8,323 nt of DNA from Candidatus Nanoarchaeia archaeon (GTDB lineage Archaea; Nanobdellota; Nanobdellia; Woesearchaeales; CG1-02-33-12): assembly GCA_028711925.1 (NCBI GenBank), contig JAQTRH010000044.1, forward strand, positions 1-8,323. The letters run 5' to 3'. The stretch's first letter is position 1. Each line of letters opens with the position of its first letter. Shown in pieces: positions 1 to 4,609 of the stretch. The notes below the pieces were generated by a model that was not told the origin of the DNA, made no database searches, and was given only the letters and a program-made list of their open reading frames with translations. The translations under genes and the position numbers were made by a program.

Positions 1-120
1 TAAGTGAGCGATCTCTTCTTTGCTTCTTTCTCCCACTCTTTCAGCTTTGTCCATTATATTATCAACTTCCTTATGAGTTCTCTGCCTCATACTTGAGAGT
101 TTATTTGTTTCTTTTTCCAT
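1..120 (-). CDS. N-terminal part of a charged helical protein, cut by window edge
   Basis: The reading frame is open from an ATG at 120 to the left edge, giving 40 residues that begin MEKETNKLSSMRQR. An AGGTGG Shine-Dalgarno-like site sits 4 to 5 bases upstream of the ATG and fixes the start. The visible part is rich in Lys, Glu and Arg, has no membrane segment and looks helical, possibly coiled coil. It follows the two-helix membrane protein on the same strand after 40 bases, so it is probably in the same transcription unit. I do not recognise the family, and most of the protein may lie outside the window. Confidence 0.6.
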   Translation of the reverse strand, partial: MEKETNKLSSMRQRTHKEVDNIMDKAERVGERSKEEIAHL

Positions 121-160
121 TTTTCCACCTTTCTTATTTTTCCTGTGATGTATGATTTAT

Positions 161-502
161 TCACCTTTTGGATTCAGATAATTTTAACATAAGACCTATC
201 ACAAAAAGGGTTATGCCTATAGAAAAGAATGATACAGCTTTAGTCCAGCTTAAATATTCTATGAGGAAGAAAAAAAACGCAAAAATCAAGAATATACTTC
301 CAAACCCAATTATCAAAAGAGAAGAAATATTCCTCACAATTCTTTTCACTATTTGTATTATCCTTTTTTCAATAGTCCTCATGACCCTTTCCGTACCTTC
401 TGATATTGGCGGAAATATACTTGCTGATACGATTTGAGAAATATAACTTAATCCGTCTTTTATTTTATCCACAAATCCAAGTTTTTTTTCACATTCCGCC
501 AT
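161..502 (-). CDS. two-helix membrane protein, holin-like
   Basis: This 113-residue protein has a soluble N-terminal part, an amphipathic basic helix at about residues 38-58 (RTIEKRIIQIVKRIVR), and two hydrophobic segments at about 60-82 and 88-108. A short YLSW turn separates the two segments, and the protein ends in a charged tail. This layout resembles the small Holin-X/DUF1469-type membrane proteins, but the likeness rests on architecture and not on any diagnostic motif. The tight helical hairpin predicts both ends on the cytoplasmic side. Upstream of the ATG there is only a weak purine run (AGAAGAAAG), unlike most neighbours. It lies 34 bases downstream of the Gly-rich gene on the same strand. 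A 68-codon frame on the opposite strand here is a shadow. Confidence 0.75.
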   Translation of the reverse strand: MAECEKKLGFVDKIKDGLSYISQIVSASIFPPISEGTERVMRTIEKRIIQIVKRIVRNISSLLIIGFGSIFLIFAFFFFLIEYLSWTKAVSFFSIGITLFVIGLMLKLSESKR

Positions 503-536
503 TCTTTCTTCTGTTTATTTTAATTAAAAAAATTTG

Positions 537-668
537 TTAACAGTTCCCTTTTTTTCCGCCTTTCTTTTTCCCTATCCCTCTTCCACCAGTTCCTCCTTTG
601 CCTTGTCCTCTTCCATCTCTTGGTCCTGTTGAGCCACTCCTTGGTCCTGTTCCGTTTTTATTTGCCAT
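537..668 (-). CDS. 43-residue Gly/Arg/Lys-rich 'GTGPR' mini-protein
   Basis: The peptide starts MANKNGTGPRSGSTGPRDGR and ends in a Gly/Lys stretch and a terminal Cys. The start is well supported by AGAGGTG seven bases upstream of the ATG. It contains two TGPR copies, then GQGKGGTGGRG, then GKKKGGKKG, so it is almost free of hydrophobic residues and should be disordered and strongly basic. The GTGP..G..GRG pattern weakly recalls the Gly-rich N terminus of DUF5320-type small proteins; this is from memory and not a firm assignment. It lies 14 bases after the 163-residue gene and 34 bases before the two-helix membrane gene, so all three are probably co-transcribed. Binding to nucleic acid or anionic lipid is conceivable from its charge, but that is inference. 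Confidence 0.7.
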   Translation of the reverse strand: MANKNGTGPRSGSTGPRDGRGQGKGGTGGRGIGKKKGGKKGNC

Positions 669-682
669 TTTTTTCACCTCTT

Positions 683-1174
683 CTACTCAGCATTTTTTTC
701 TCCAGGAGACGCCGAATTAGTATCTTTCTTGTTCTCTTTATCCCCTTCGGAAAATCTATAATGCCTTGTTATTTTTATCTTGGCTGTATCCTCAATTACA
801 TCTCCTTTTTTGTCAGGAAGTAGCTTCATTTTATGGATGTCTATCCCCTGAATCTCTATCTCAACTTTTCTGATACTCGAGTGGTTAGGTGTGAGCACAA
901 TTGTCTTGTGATCCGGCCCCCATTTTTTCTCAAATGTCCCAGACGTATAATTGAACTTATCCAAGGGAATATCTGGAAGAGTTGAACATTCTGCCCTCAA
1001 ATAGATTATGTAATCACCATATGTCATTATTGGGATAGTGTCTTTTCCTTCTGCCTTACTTTGCTTTTCAAAGTCTCTTACCTCTTTTTTAGGTATGCAG
1101 TACAAACCGTCTTCCTCGTTTATGCAGCCAATTATCTCCCTGAGTTTATCTTCTTTTGATACATCGCTTTCCAT
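683..1174 (-). CDS. hypothetical soluble protein, 163 residues
   Basis: I do not recognise this family. The start chosen is the ATG at 1174 (MESDVSKEDK), because CGGAGGGTG lies eight bases upstream. A longer frame from 1198 (MFKTEGVK...) would put the Shine-Dalgarno site inside the coding region. The N-terminal 45 residues are charged and helical. The central part (about 48-140) alternates hydrophobic and polar residues in a beta-rich pattern, including GDYIIYLRAEC and KVEIEIQGIDIHKMKL. The last 22 residues form a polar tail (SEGDKENKK...) likely to be disordered. Three Cys lie at 17, 26 and 63. There is no signal peptide or membrane helix, so it is probably cytoplasmic. It sits 26 bases after the 29-residue membrane peptide gene. 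Confidence 0.8.
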   Translation of the reverse strand: MESDVSKEDKLREIIGCINEEDGLYCIPKKEVRDFEKQSKAEGKDTIPIMTYGDYIIYLRAECSTLPDIPLDKFNYTSGTFEKKWGPDHKTIVLTPNHSSIRKVEIEIQGIDIHKMKLLPDKKGDVIEDTAKIKITRHYRFSEGDKENKKDTNSASPGEKNAE

Positions 1175-1200
1175 TTTTACACCCTCCGTTTTAAACATAC

Positions 1201-1290
1201 TTAAAACAAAAACATTATAATCAATATCACTATAACTACTAATCCAACAAATGCAAGTATTCCTCCTTTGTTACTATTAATCATTTTCAT
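1201..1290 (-). CDS. 29-residue single-helix membrane peptide
   Basis: The peptide begins MKMINSNKGG and continues as one uninterrupted hydrophobic stretch to its last residue, Phe29. Despite its length the gene is credible because ACGGAGGGG sits at the right distance from the ATG at 1290, matching the sites of the genes on either side. The second ATG (Met3) would also be possible but is farther from the site. The positive N terminus predicts an N-in orientation with the hydrophobic segment (about 11-29) spanning or embedded in the membrane. It lies 47 bases after the four-helix gene and 26 before the 163-residue gene. It may be a membrane subunit, an assembly factor or a toxin-like peptide; nothing in the sequence decides. 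Confidence 0.65.
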   Translation of the reverse strand: MKMINSNKGGILAFVGLVVIVILIIMFLF

Positions 1291-1337
1291 GGTTTTCCCC
1301 TCCGTATTATTTATTAAATTATTTTTTTACTCTGCCC

Positions 1338-1664
1338 TTAAAGTGGTCCGGCAATGGTTGGCAGCACCCAACTGACAATTGCTGCAAAAATCCATATAAC
1401 AACAGCCACAACAAAAGCTTTCAGCCAGCCCATCTTGTATAAGCTGCCAAGAGCAATAAGCCAAGCTATGCCTCCAATCACCGAAGCTATCCAACCGCCA
1501 AGGAAATATGATACAATCGCAAAGATTATTGCGCCTATAAATGCAGCCAATATTGCTGTGCCAAATCCTTCCTTTTCTCCAAACAGTTTTGCAGCCAGAT
1601 AGATGATAATTGCTGATATGATTAAGCTTATCAAAAATCCTATTAACGCTCCTAAAAATGCCAT
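1338..1664 (-). CDS. four-helix small membrane protein
   Basis: This 108-residue protein is almost entirely hydrophobic, with four predicted membrane segments at about residues 4-26, 34-54, 58-76 and 83-102. Short polar connections include GEKEG near residue 30 and LYKMG near 80. Small residues (Gly, Ala, Ser) are frequent inside the helices, which suggests tight helix packing. The start at 1664 is supported by CGGAGGTG nine bases upstream. An alternative frame beginning with GTG at 1674 would start on top of that site and is a shadow. It has its own putative promoter at 1703-1734. I do not recognise a named family. Confidence 0.85.
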   Translation of the reverse strand: MAFLGALIGFLISLIISAIIIYLAAKLFGEKEGFGTAILAAFIGAIIFAIVSYFLGGWIASVIGGIAWLIALGSLYKMGWLKAFVVAVVIWIFAAIVSWVLPTIAGPL

Positions 1665-1702
1665 AAATGAACACCTCCGTTCTTCGATTTTTTAATCAAT
1701 TT

Positions 1703-1734
1703 TTCACAATGGAAAAAATATAACCCAATGTGAA
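1703..1734 (-). promoter_or_regulatory. inverted repeat enclosing a TATA-like box
   Basis: The arms TTCACAATGG and CCAATGTGAA pair at nine of ten positions. They enclose a 12-base AT run that reads GTTATATTTTTT on the minus strand. The box centre lies about 54 bases upstream of the four-helix gene's ATG, leaving room for a leader of about 30 bases containing the Shine-Dalgarno site. This arrangement could be a promoter flanked by a symmetric operator. It could also be a terminator-like hairpin for the preceding 39-residue gene. Function is inferred. Confidence 0.4.
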
Positions 1735-1760
1735 GCAATAAATCTTCTATGATGAAACAT

Positions 1761-1880
1761 TTAAGTTTTCATTATTTTCTTTCCAGCAGGTCTGTTTTTT
1801 ACCATTCCCTTGCCGCCTGTACTCTTTGCAGCTCTTTTTTTAGCTGCAGTCATCCTTCCGCCTCTGCTTTTTTTTGCCAT
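1761..1880 (-). CDS. 39-residue basic Gly/Lys mini-protein
   Basis: The peptide starts MAKKSRGGRMTAAKKRAAKS and continues TGGKGMVKNRPAGKKIMKT. About two fifths of its residues are Lys or Arg, with Gly pairs at 7-8 and 22-23 and no acidic residue. ACGGAGG eight bases upstream of the ATG at 1880 supports translation. The RGG...AA..GGKG pattern faintly recalls short stress-related 'KGG' repeat proteins, but it is too short to assign. Its composition would suit binding to nucleic acid, to the ribosome or to acidic lipid. It lies 53 bases after the stop of the 300-residue membrane protein. Confidence 0.7.
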   Translation of the reverse strand: MAKKSRGGRMTAAKKRAAKSTGGKGMVKNRPAGKKIMKT

Positions 1881-1933
1881 TGTGTTTACCTCCGTTTTAA
1901 TTATTTACTCTTATTGATTGATTAATTTCTTAT

Positions 1934-2836
1934 TTAATCAAAACATTCAATTACCTTTTGTTCAGCATCATCAAATGATTTTGCTTTATTTTTTGCATCA
2001 TCTAGTGCCATACTCCATCCAACTTTTGATATTGTGTGGTCTGCATTTGGATTGTTTGTAACATCATGGCACAAATTCTTAGTAAGGACATAGACTTTTT
2101 CATCTGCAAACTTGCTACTTACCATAGCTGAACGCATAGTCTCTATCCTGGATTTGCATTCTGGCTTATCTGCGAGAACCGCAATCTGCTCATAATACAC
2201 AATCTTTTTCTCAGCAAATCTGTACAGCGCGTGATTAATGTTATTTTCTCTTTCTGCAAAACCAGAGCATAATTGATACATATCTGAGTAGATTAAGTTG
2301 TAATTTTCCAAGTCAGTAACTTCTTTCTTAACATCATTGGTCAGTACAACAAAGTCTTTATGGAGCTGAACCTGCTTAGCGTCATCACTCAGCTGCACAG
2401 TATCATACCTGACTTCCCTTTCTTCTCTTGCGTTGGTTAACTGCAAATTAAGAGAATCTATCTCATTAGACTGTGCATCTATCTCACCAGACTGTTTTTG
2501 CATGGCCATATAACCCCAAACAGAGCCAGCTAGCAGGATTACAATTAACCCAGCAATTACCACCAGCCCAACAGTATCTGCAGAATCTCTTTTCCTATTA
2601 ACTCTTTCCGCCCTATCAGTGCTTCTTTGTCTCTGAGCATCCATCAATGTATCATCCCTTCTGCCCTTTGCTGCAACTCGGTTATCTGCTTTTAATTCTT
2701 CAGTCCTGCCCTTTGCTGCAACTCTTGCATCAGCTCTTTTGTCAGCTGCTTCTCTTCTATCAGCAACTCTTTCTCTTTCCGCTATCCTCTCTCCAGGATA
2801 GTCATTCTGTTTATGATACTCATATTTTCCTGCCAT
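1934..2836 (-). CDS. single-pass membrane protein with Arg/Ala-rich cytoplasmic arm
   Basis: The product is 300 residues starting MAGKYEYHKQ. The ATG at 2836 is chosen because GGAGGTGG lies eight bases upstream; an ATG five codons earlier would overlap that site. Residues 15-85 are highly charged, with Arg, Ala, Asp and Glu in a repeating helical pattern, including RVAAKGR twice (38-44 and 53-59). One hydrophobic segment (about 88-112) follows. A Gln/Asn/Glu-rich coiled-coil candidate spans about 113-142. A mixed C-terminal domain (about 143-300) holds four Cys, at 190, 227, 256 and 298. Basic residues before the helix predict the N terminus in the cytoplasm and the Cys-bearing domain outside. 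I do not recognise the family. It is the largest protein of the array. Confidence 0.88.
   Translation of the reverse strand: MAGKYEYHKQNDYPGERIAERERVADRREAADKRADARVAAKGRTEELKADNRVAAKGRRDDTLMDAQRQRSTDRAERVNRKRDSADTVGLVVIAGLIVILLAGSVWGYMAMQKQSGEIDAQSNEIDSLNLQLTNAREEREVRYDTVQLSDDAKQVQLHKDFVVLTNDVKKEVTDLENYNLIYSDMYQLCSGFAERENNINHALYRFAEKKIVYYEQIAVLADKPECKSRIETMRSAMVSSKFADEKVYVLTKNLCHDVTNNPNADHTISKVGWSMALDDAKNKAKSFDDAEQKVIECFD
2661..2724 (-). repeat. 19-base direct repeat inside the charged arm
   Basis: The word CTGCCCTTTGCTGCAACTC occurs at 2661-2679 and exactly again at 2706-2724, 45 bases (15 codons) apart. Both copies are in the same frame and encode the RVAAKGR units of the membrane protein. 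In-phase spacing indicates growth of the arm by duplication. Confidence 0.8.
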
Positions 2837-2861
2837 TAAAACCACCTCCATGGTTAACTCT

Positions 2862-2876
2862 ATGTGAATGTTACAT
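2862..2876. promoter_or_regulatory. imperfect palindrome upstream of the 300-residue gene
   Basis: ATGTGA-ATG-TTACAT pairs at five of six arm positions and lies 26-40 bases upstream of the ATG at 2836. The word ATGTGAA also occurs in the inverted repeat at 1728-1734, upstream of the four-helix gene. A shared operator is possible, but two short words are weak evidence. Confidence 0.25.
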
Positions 2877-2895
2877 CTATTGTTTTTTATTTATT

Positions 2896-3084
2896 CTACT
2901 GCTGTTTTTTTCTTTTTTTACTAGTAAAATCGCGGTAATATTGGCCATTGACTGATTTTTTACAATAAGGGCATACTAGTGTTAGACCTACTAACGCAGG
3001 GCTTGTTATTTTTTTATGGCAATGATTACATATGATTATCTCCATCTTGTTCTTGAGTATTCTTTTTGATTTTGCCATTTTCAT
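2896..3084 (-). CDS. small zinc-ribbon protein
   Basis: This 62-residue protein carries CNHC at residues 19-22 and CPYC at 38-41. The 15-residue gap between the Cys pairs is right for a single zinc ribbon (IICNHCHKK...LVCPYCKKS). Basic residues cluster at the N terminus (AKSKRILKNK) and at the C terminus (KKRKKQQ), as in proteins that touch nucleic acid. The start is uncertain between Met1 (3084) and Met3 (3078). The purine run AAGGG lies three bases from the first and nine from the second, which slightly favours Met3. It is 59 bases upstream of the 300-residue membrane protein on the same strand. Zinc binding is inferred from the four Cys; the partner is unknown. Confidence 0.75.
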   Translation of the reverse strand: MKMAKSKRILKNKMEIIICNHCHKKITSPALVGLTLVCPYCKKSVNGQYYRDFTSKKRKKQQ

Positions 3085-3110
3085 TAACCCTTATTGTCTT
3101 TCTAAATACA

Positions 3111-3138
3111 TTAGTTATCGTAATTTAGTTATCGTAAT
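3111..3138. repeat. 14-base tandem repeat, two copies
   Basis: TTAGTTATCGTAAT occurs twice back to back (3111-3124 and 3125-3138). It overlaps the last codons and the stop of the 52-residue gene and fills the gap before the zinc-ribbon gene. Replication slippage is the simplest origin. Confidence 0.85.
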
Positions 3139-3287
3139 TTATATAGGTGTATCAGCTTGCTTTTGATATCTACGCGCTCTGCATGCTCCTTTATCATACG
3201 ATTTTCAATCTTTCCTAAGGCATGCTCCCAATAAAATATTCTCCTGTTTAATTCATTCTTATTGATATCTTCCATAATATTTTCCAT
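3129..3287 (-). CDS. 52-residue hypothetical protein with EDIN motif
   Basis: The frame begins MENIMEDINKNELNRRIFYW, and an in-frame TAA immediately precedes the ATG at 3287, so the start is well defined. GGGGGT lies five bases upstream, much like the site of the Lrp-type gene (GGGGGTG). The product is hydrophilic and probably all-helical, with Arg, Lys and Glu spread through the middle and HLYKLR at the end. It shares GAAGATATCAAT (EDIN) near its start, and HLY near its end, with the next upstream mini-gene, suggesting a duplicated pair. Its leader is itself duplicated (3288-3341). It could instead be a fragment of the decayed gene nearby. Confidence 0.5.
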   Translation of the reverse strand: MENIMEDINKNELNRRIFYWEHALGKIENRMIKEHAERVDIKSKLIHLYKLR

Positions 3288-3341
3288 TTAGACCCCCAAC
3301 CTAAACTATAGATATTAGACCCCCCAACCTAAACTATAGAT
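3288..3341 (-). repeat. tandem duplication of the leader of the 52-residue gene
   Basis: On the minus strand the segment ATCTATAGTTTAGGTTGGGG, followed by more G and TCTAA, occurs twice in tandem. The copies differ by one G (five versus six). The copy at 3288-3313 supplies the putative Shine-Dalgarno run directly before the ATG at 3287. The copy at 3315-3341 is followed by TAT instead of ATG. The ribosome-binding region has therefore been copied without a second start codon. Confidence 0.85.
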
Positions 3342-3363
3342 GTAATGTTGTAGTAAAAAATTA

Positions 3364-3468
3364 TCATTCTTCATAAAGATGCAACTTACGATCTTCTATT
3401 TCTAACATAGACATCAAGTCAACATCCTCTGAAGAGTATATCTTATGATTGATATCTTCAAAAAGCAT
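3364..3468 (-). CDS. 34-residue acidic mini-protein with EDIN motif
   Basis: The frame begins MLFEDINHKIYSSEDVDLMS and ends HLYEE. The best ribosome-binding site of the window, GGGAGGTGAT, lies seven bases upstream of the ATG at 3468. That site is the main reason to accept so short a gene. The product is acidic and has no membrane segment. FEDIN at the start and HLY at the end match the 52-residue gene downstream, 76 bases away. It is the first gene of the mini-protein array and follows the purine-rich stretch at 3476-3551. Function is unknown. Confidence 0.5.
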   Translation of the reverse strand: MLFEDINHKIYSSEDVDLMSMLEIEDRKLHLYEE

Positions 3469-3475
3469 TTTATCA

Positions 3476-3551
3476 CCTCCCTTTTCCCCTTTTTTCCCCT
3501 TTTTGCCTTTTTACATTTAGCTAATAATCACCCCCCTTTTGCCTTTAGCTA
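3476..3551 (-). other. purine-rich leader with repeated G runs
   Basis: On the minus strand this stretch holds six-, four-, four- and three-G runs separated by A-rich spacers. Two related segments, TTAGCTAAAGGCAAAAGGGG and TTAGCTAAA...AGGCAAAAAGGGG, look like an old duplication. An ATG directly followed by TAA sits at 3516-3511, downstream of GGGGGGTGA. It could be the leader of the 34-residue gene, the eroded 3' part of the decayed exported-protein gene, or both. In the latter's frame it reads as a Lys-rich tail broken by stops. Confidence 0.5.
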
Positions 3552-3728
3552 ATATCTGCCAGCTTCAGCAGATTTGAAAACACTAAACATCCTATCCATA
3601 AAATATAATTGGCTGTCTGGTGCAATTTACGGATTAGGCAGTTATGGCTGGGCTGATACAGATACAGCCATTAAGACCATTAAGATTACTAAAACCAAAA
3701 TGGTTGCCATTTTTTTTGTATATTTCAT
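3549..3728 (-). pseudogene. decayed secreted protein gene: signal peptide plus PDSxLYFMDR segment
   Basis: From the ATG at 3728 the frame reads MKYTKKMATILVLVILMVLM then AVSVSAQP. This is a textbook signal peptide: Lys-rich start, hydrophobic core, and a VSA cleavage site before Gln. A TAA follows at 3644-3642, then LPNP, a second TAA at 3629-3627, and then, still in the same frame, 25 residues containing IAPDSQLYFMDRMFSVFKSA before a TAG at 3551-3549. The PDSxLYFMDR segment matches my memory of the start of the mature part of archaeal exported proteins (DUF5667-like, usually PDSPLYFLDR). The shared frame implies nonsense mutations. Lys-rich sequence continues past the TAG with more stops. 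A TATA-like box 27 bases upstream still looks intact. A plus-strand frame over the same bases is its antisense shadow. Confidence 0.65.
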
Positions 3729-3738
3729 TTTTTGCCTT

Positions 3739-3760
3739 CAGAAATTTCTGTTTTAATATT
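3739..3760 (-). promoter_or_regulatory. TATA-like box and 12-base palindrome before the decayed gene
   Basis: AATATTAAAA (3760-3751, minus strand) is centred about 27 bases upstream of the ATG at 3728, the spacing expected for a leaderless archaeal transcript. Directly downstream lies the perfect palindrome CAGAAATTTCTG (3739-3750), placed where an operator could block initiation. Regulation is inferred. Confidence 0.4.
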
Positions 3761-3891
3761 AGTAAAATTTGGGTAAGATAAGTATCTCTTTTGATTATCA
3801 CTCCTCAACTACTCACTCTTAACCCGTATTAAGTATATTCTTGAAGTTCTTATACATTTGGTGGATATTTTAAAGATATTAATAGAAATTA

Positions 3892-3906
3892 GTTGATAAT
3901 ATCAAC
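3892..3906. repeat. perfect 6-base inverted repeat
   Basis: GTTGAT-AAT-ATCAAC lies in the spacer between the Lrp-type gene and the decayed gene. It is a candidate protein-binding site or a small hairpin; nothing ties it to a particular promoter. Confidence 0.35.
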
Positions 3907-3923
3907 CTGTCAATAAAAGGAAG

Positions 3924-3939
3924 AAAGGTTATATCCTTT
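3924..3939 (-). terminator. putative terminator after the Lrp-type gene
   Basis: On the minus strand AAAGG-ATATAA-CCTTT forms a short hairpin about 22 bases beyond the stop codon, followed by the pyrimidine-rich run CTTCCTTTTATT. The stem is weak, but a U-rich tail alone can terminate archaeal transcription. Confidence 0.4.
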
Positions 3940-3960
3940 TAATGTTTTGCTGCTTGACTG

Positions 3961-4521
3961 TTAATGAGAATGATTTAAGAATAAATCTCTTGGTGAAAAT
4001 TCTTTTTTATCAATTATTTCATGCAAGATTCCAAGCGGGCTATGAGATATAATCTTTTGAACAGAAAAAGTGTATACTCCCTTAATTGTAACGTCATCTG
4101 CATACTTAGTCTGGACTTCTGAGATATACCTTTCCTTCTGGGCTATATCTCTAAAAGCAAGCAATAAAATATGTGAAGCGCTTTCATCAGCAACTCTGTA
4201 GGCGTCAATTACATAAGGCGCTTTAGAGATTCTTTCAGAGATCTGATCGTCTGAAAAAGTTTTCCACATACTAGGAGAAAGGCGAATAATCATAAGCGCC
4301 ATGATATTGATCCCTATCTTTTTAAAATCAATAATAGGAATATAACCTTTGATAATGCCGCATTTCTCTAATTTTTCCCTTATCTTAAATATTGCCTGCG
4401 GAGAAAGATGCATGCTTTTAGCAATATCACTATCTGGAATATTCTTCATATCCAGTATTTTTTTAAGAACATTTCTATCGTTCTCTGTGAGTTTAGGCAA
4501 ATCAGGATCCCTTTTTTCCAT
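3961..4521 (-). CDS. Lrp/AsnC-type transcriptional regulator
   Basis: The ATG at 4521 (MEKRDPDLPK) gives 186 residues and has GGGGGTG three bases upstream. A longer frame from 4554 would contain that site and is disfavoured. Residues 11-62 form the expected winged helix-turn-helix, beginning LTENDRNVLKKIL and ending with the hallmark GIIKGYIPIID. Residues 73-155 fit the RAM (regulation of amino-acid metabolism) ligand and oligomerisation domain of beta strands and helices. A tail of about 30 residues extends beyond the usual length of about 150. Family members bind DNA as dimers or octamers and often repress their own gene. The effector cannot be read from the sequence. The gene follows the radical-SAM gene on the same strand after 122 bases and has its own TATA boxes. 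Confidence 0.85.
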   Translation of the reverse strand: MEKRDPDLPKLTENDRNVLKKILDMKNIPDSDIAKSMHLSPQAIFKIREKLEKCGIIKGYIPIIDFKKIGINIMALMIIRLSPSMWKTFSDDQISERISKAPYVIDAYRVADESASHILLLAFRDIAQKERYISEVQTKYADDVTIKGVYTFSVQKIISHSPLGILHEIIDKKEFSPRDLFLNHSH

Positions 4522-4540
4522 AAACACCCCCAAAATCAAG

Positions 4541-4560
4541 CAATATATATACATATATAA
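4541..4560 (-). promoter_or_regulatory. TATA-rich promoter region of the Lrp-type gene
   Basis: The near-palindromic TATATATACATATATA run lies 20-39 bases upstream of the ATG at 4521. A second TTTATAAATA box lies near 4591-4600. The distal box would leave room for a leader including the Shine-Dalgarno run at 4525-4531; the nearer one would barely do so. Which box is used is unclear. Confidence 0.5.
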
Positions 4561-4609
4561 TCATTTAAACTTTATTAATTTTTTGTTTTTTATTTATAAA
4601 TTAGTTTAT

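Noticed and set aside
1327..1674. 115-codon minus-strand frame starting at GTG
   Set aside because: It overlaps the four-helix membrane gene in another frame, starts on the Shine-Dalgarno site itself, and has an unlikely Cys/Trp/Arg-rich composition.
1749..1800. C/D box small RNA starting at ATGATGA
   Set aside because: No CTGA D box follows at a suitable distance and the stretch overlaps the end of the 39-residue gene.
3288..3341. CRISPR array
   Set aside because: There are only two direct copies with almost no spacer between them; this is a tandem duplication.
3554..3669. Structured RNA or riboswitch on the plus strand (hairpins ATCTGC/GCAGAT and GGCTG/CAGCC)
   Set aside because: The stems are five to six bases, match no riboswitch core I know, and fall in the coding remnant of the opposite strand.
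3549..3728. Stop-codon readthrough or TAA reassignment making a full exported protein
   Set aside because: Convincing genes elsewhere in the window end normally at TAA, and further TAG and TGA stops follow in the same frame, so decay is simpler.
3574..3756. 60-codon plus-strand frame with a TTG start
   Set aside because: It has no ribosome-binding site and lies antisense to the signal-peptide remnant, whose composition explains it. The AAAATGG-TTG-CCATTTT hairpin with T-run inside it is the reverse of the remnant's KKMATIL codons.
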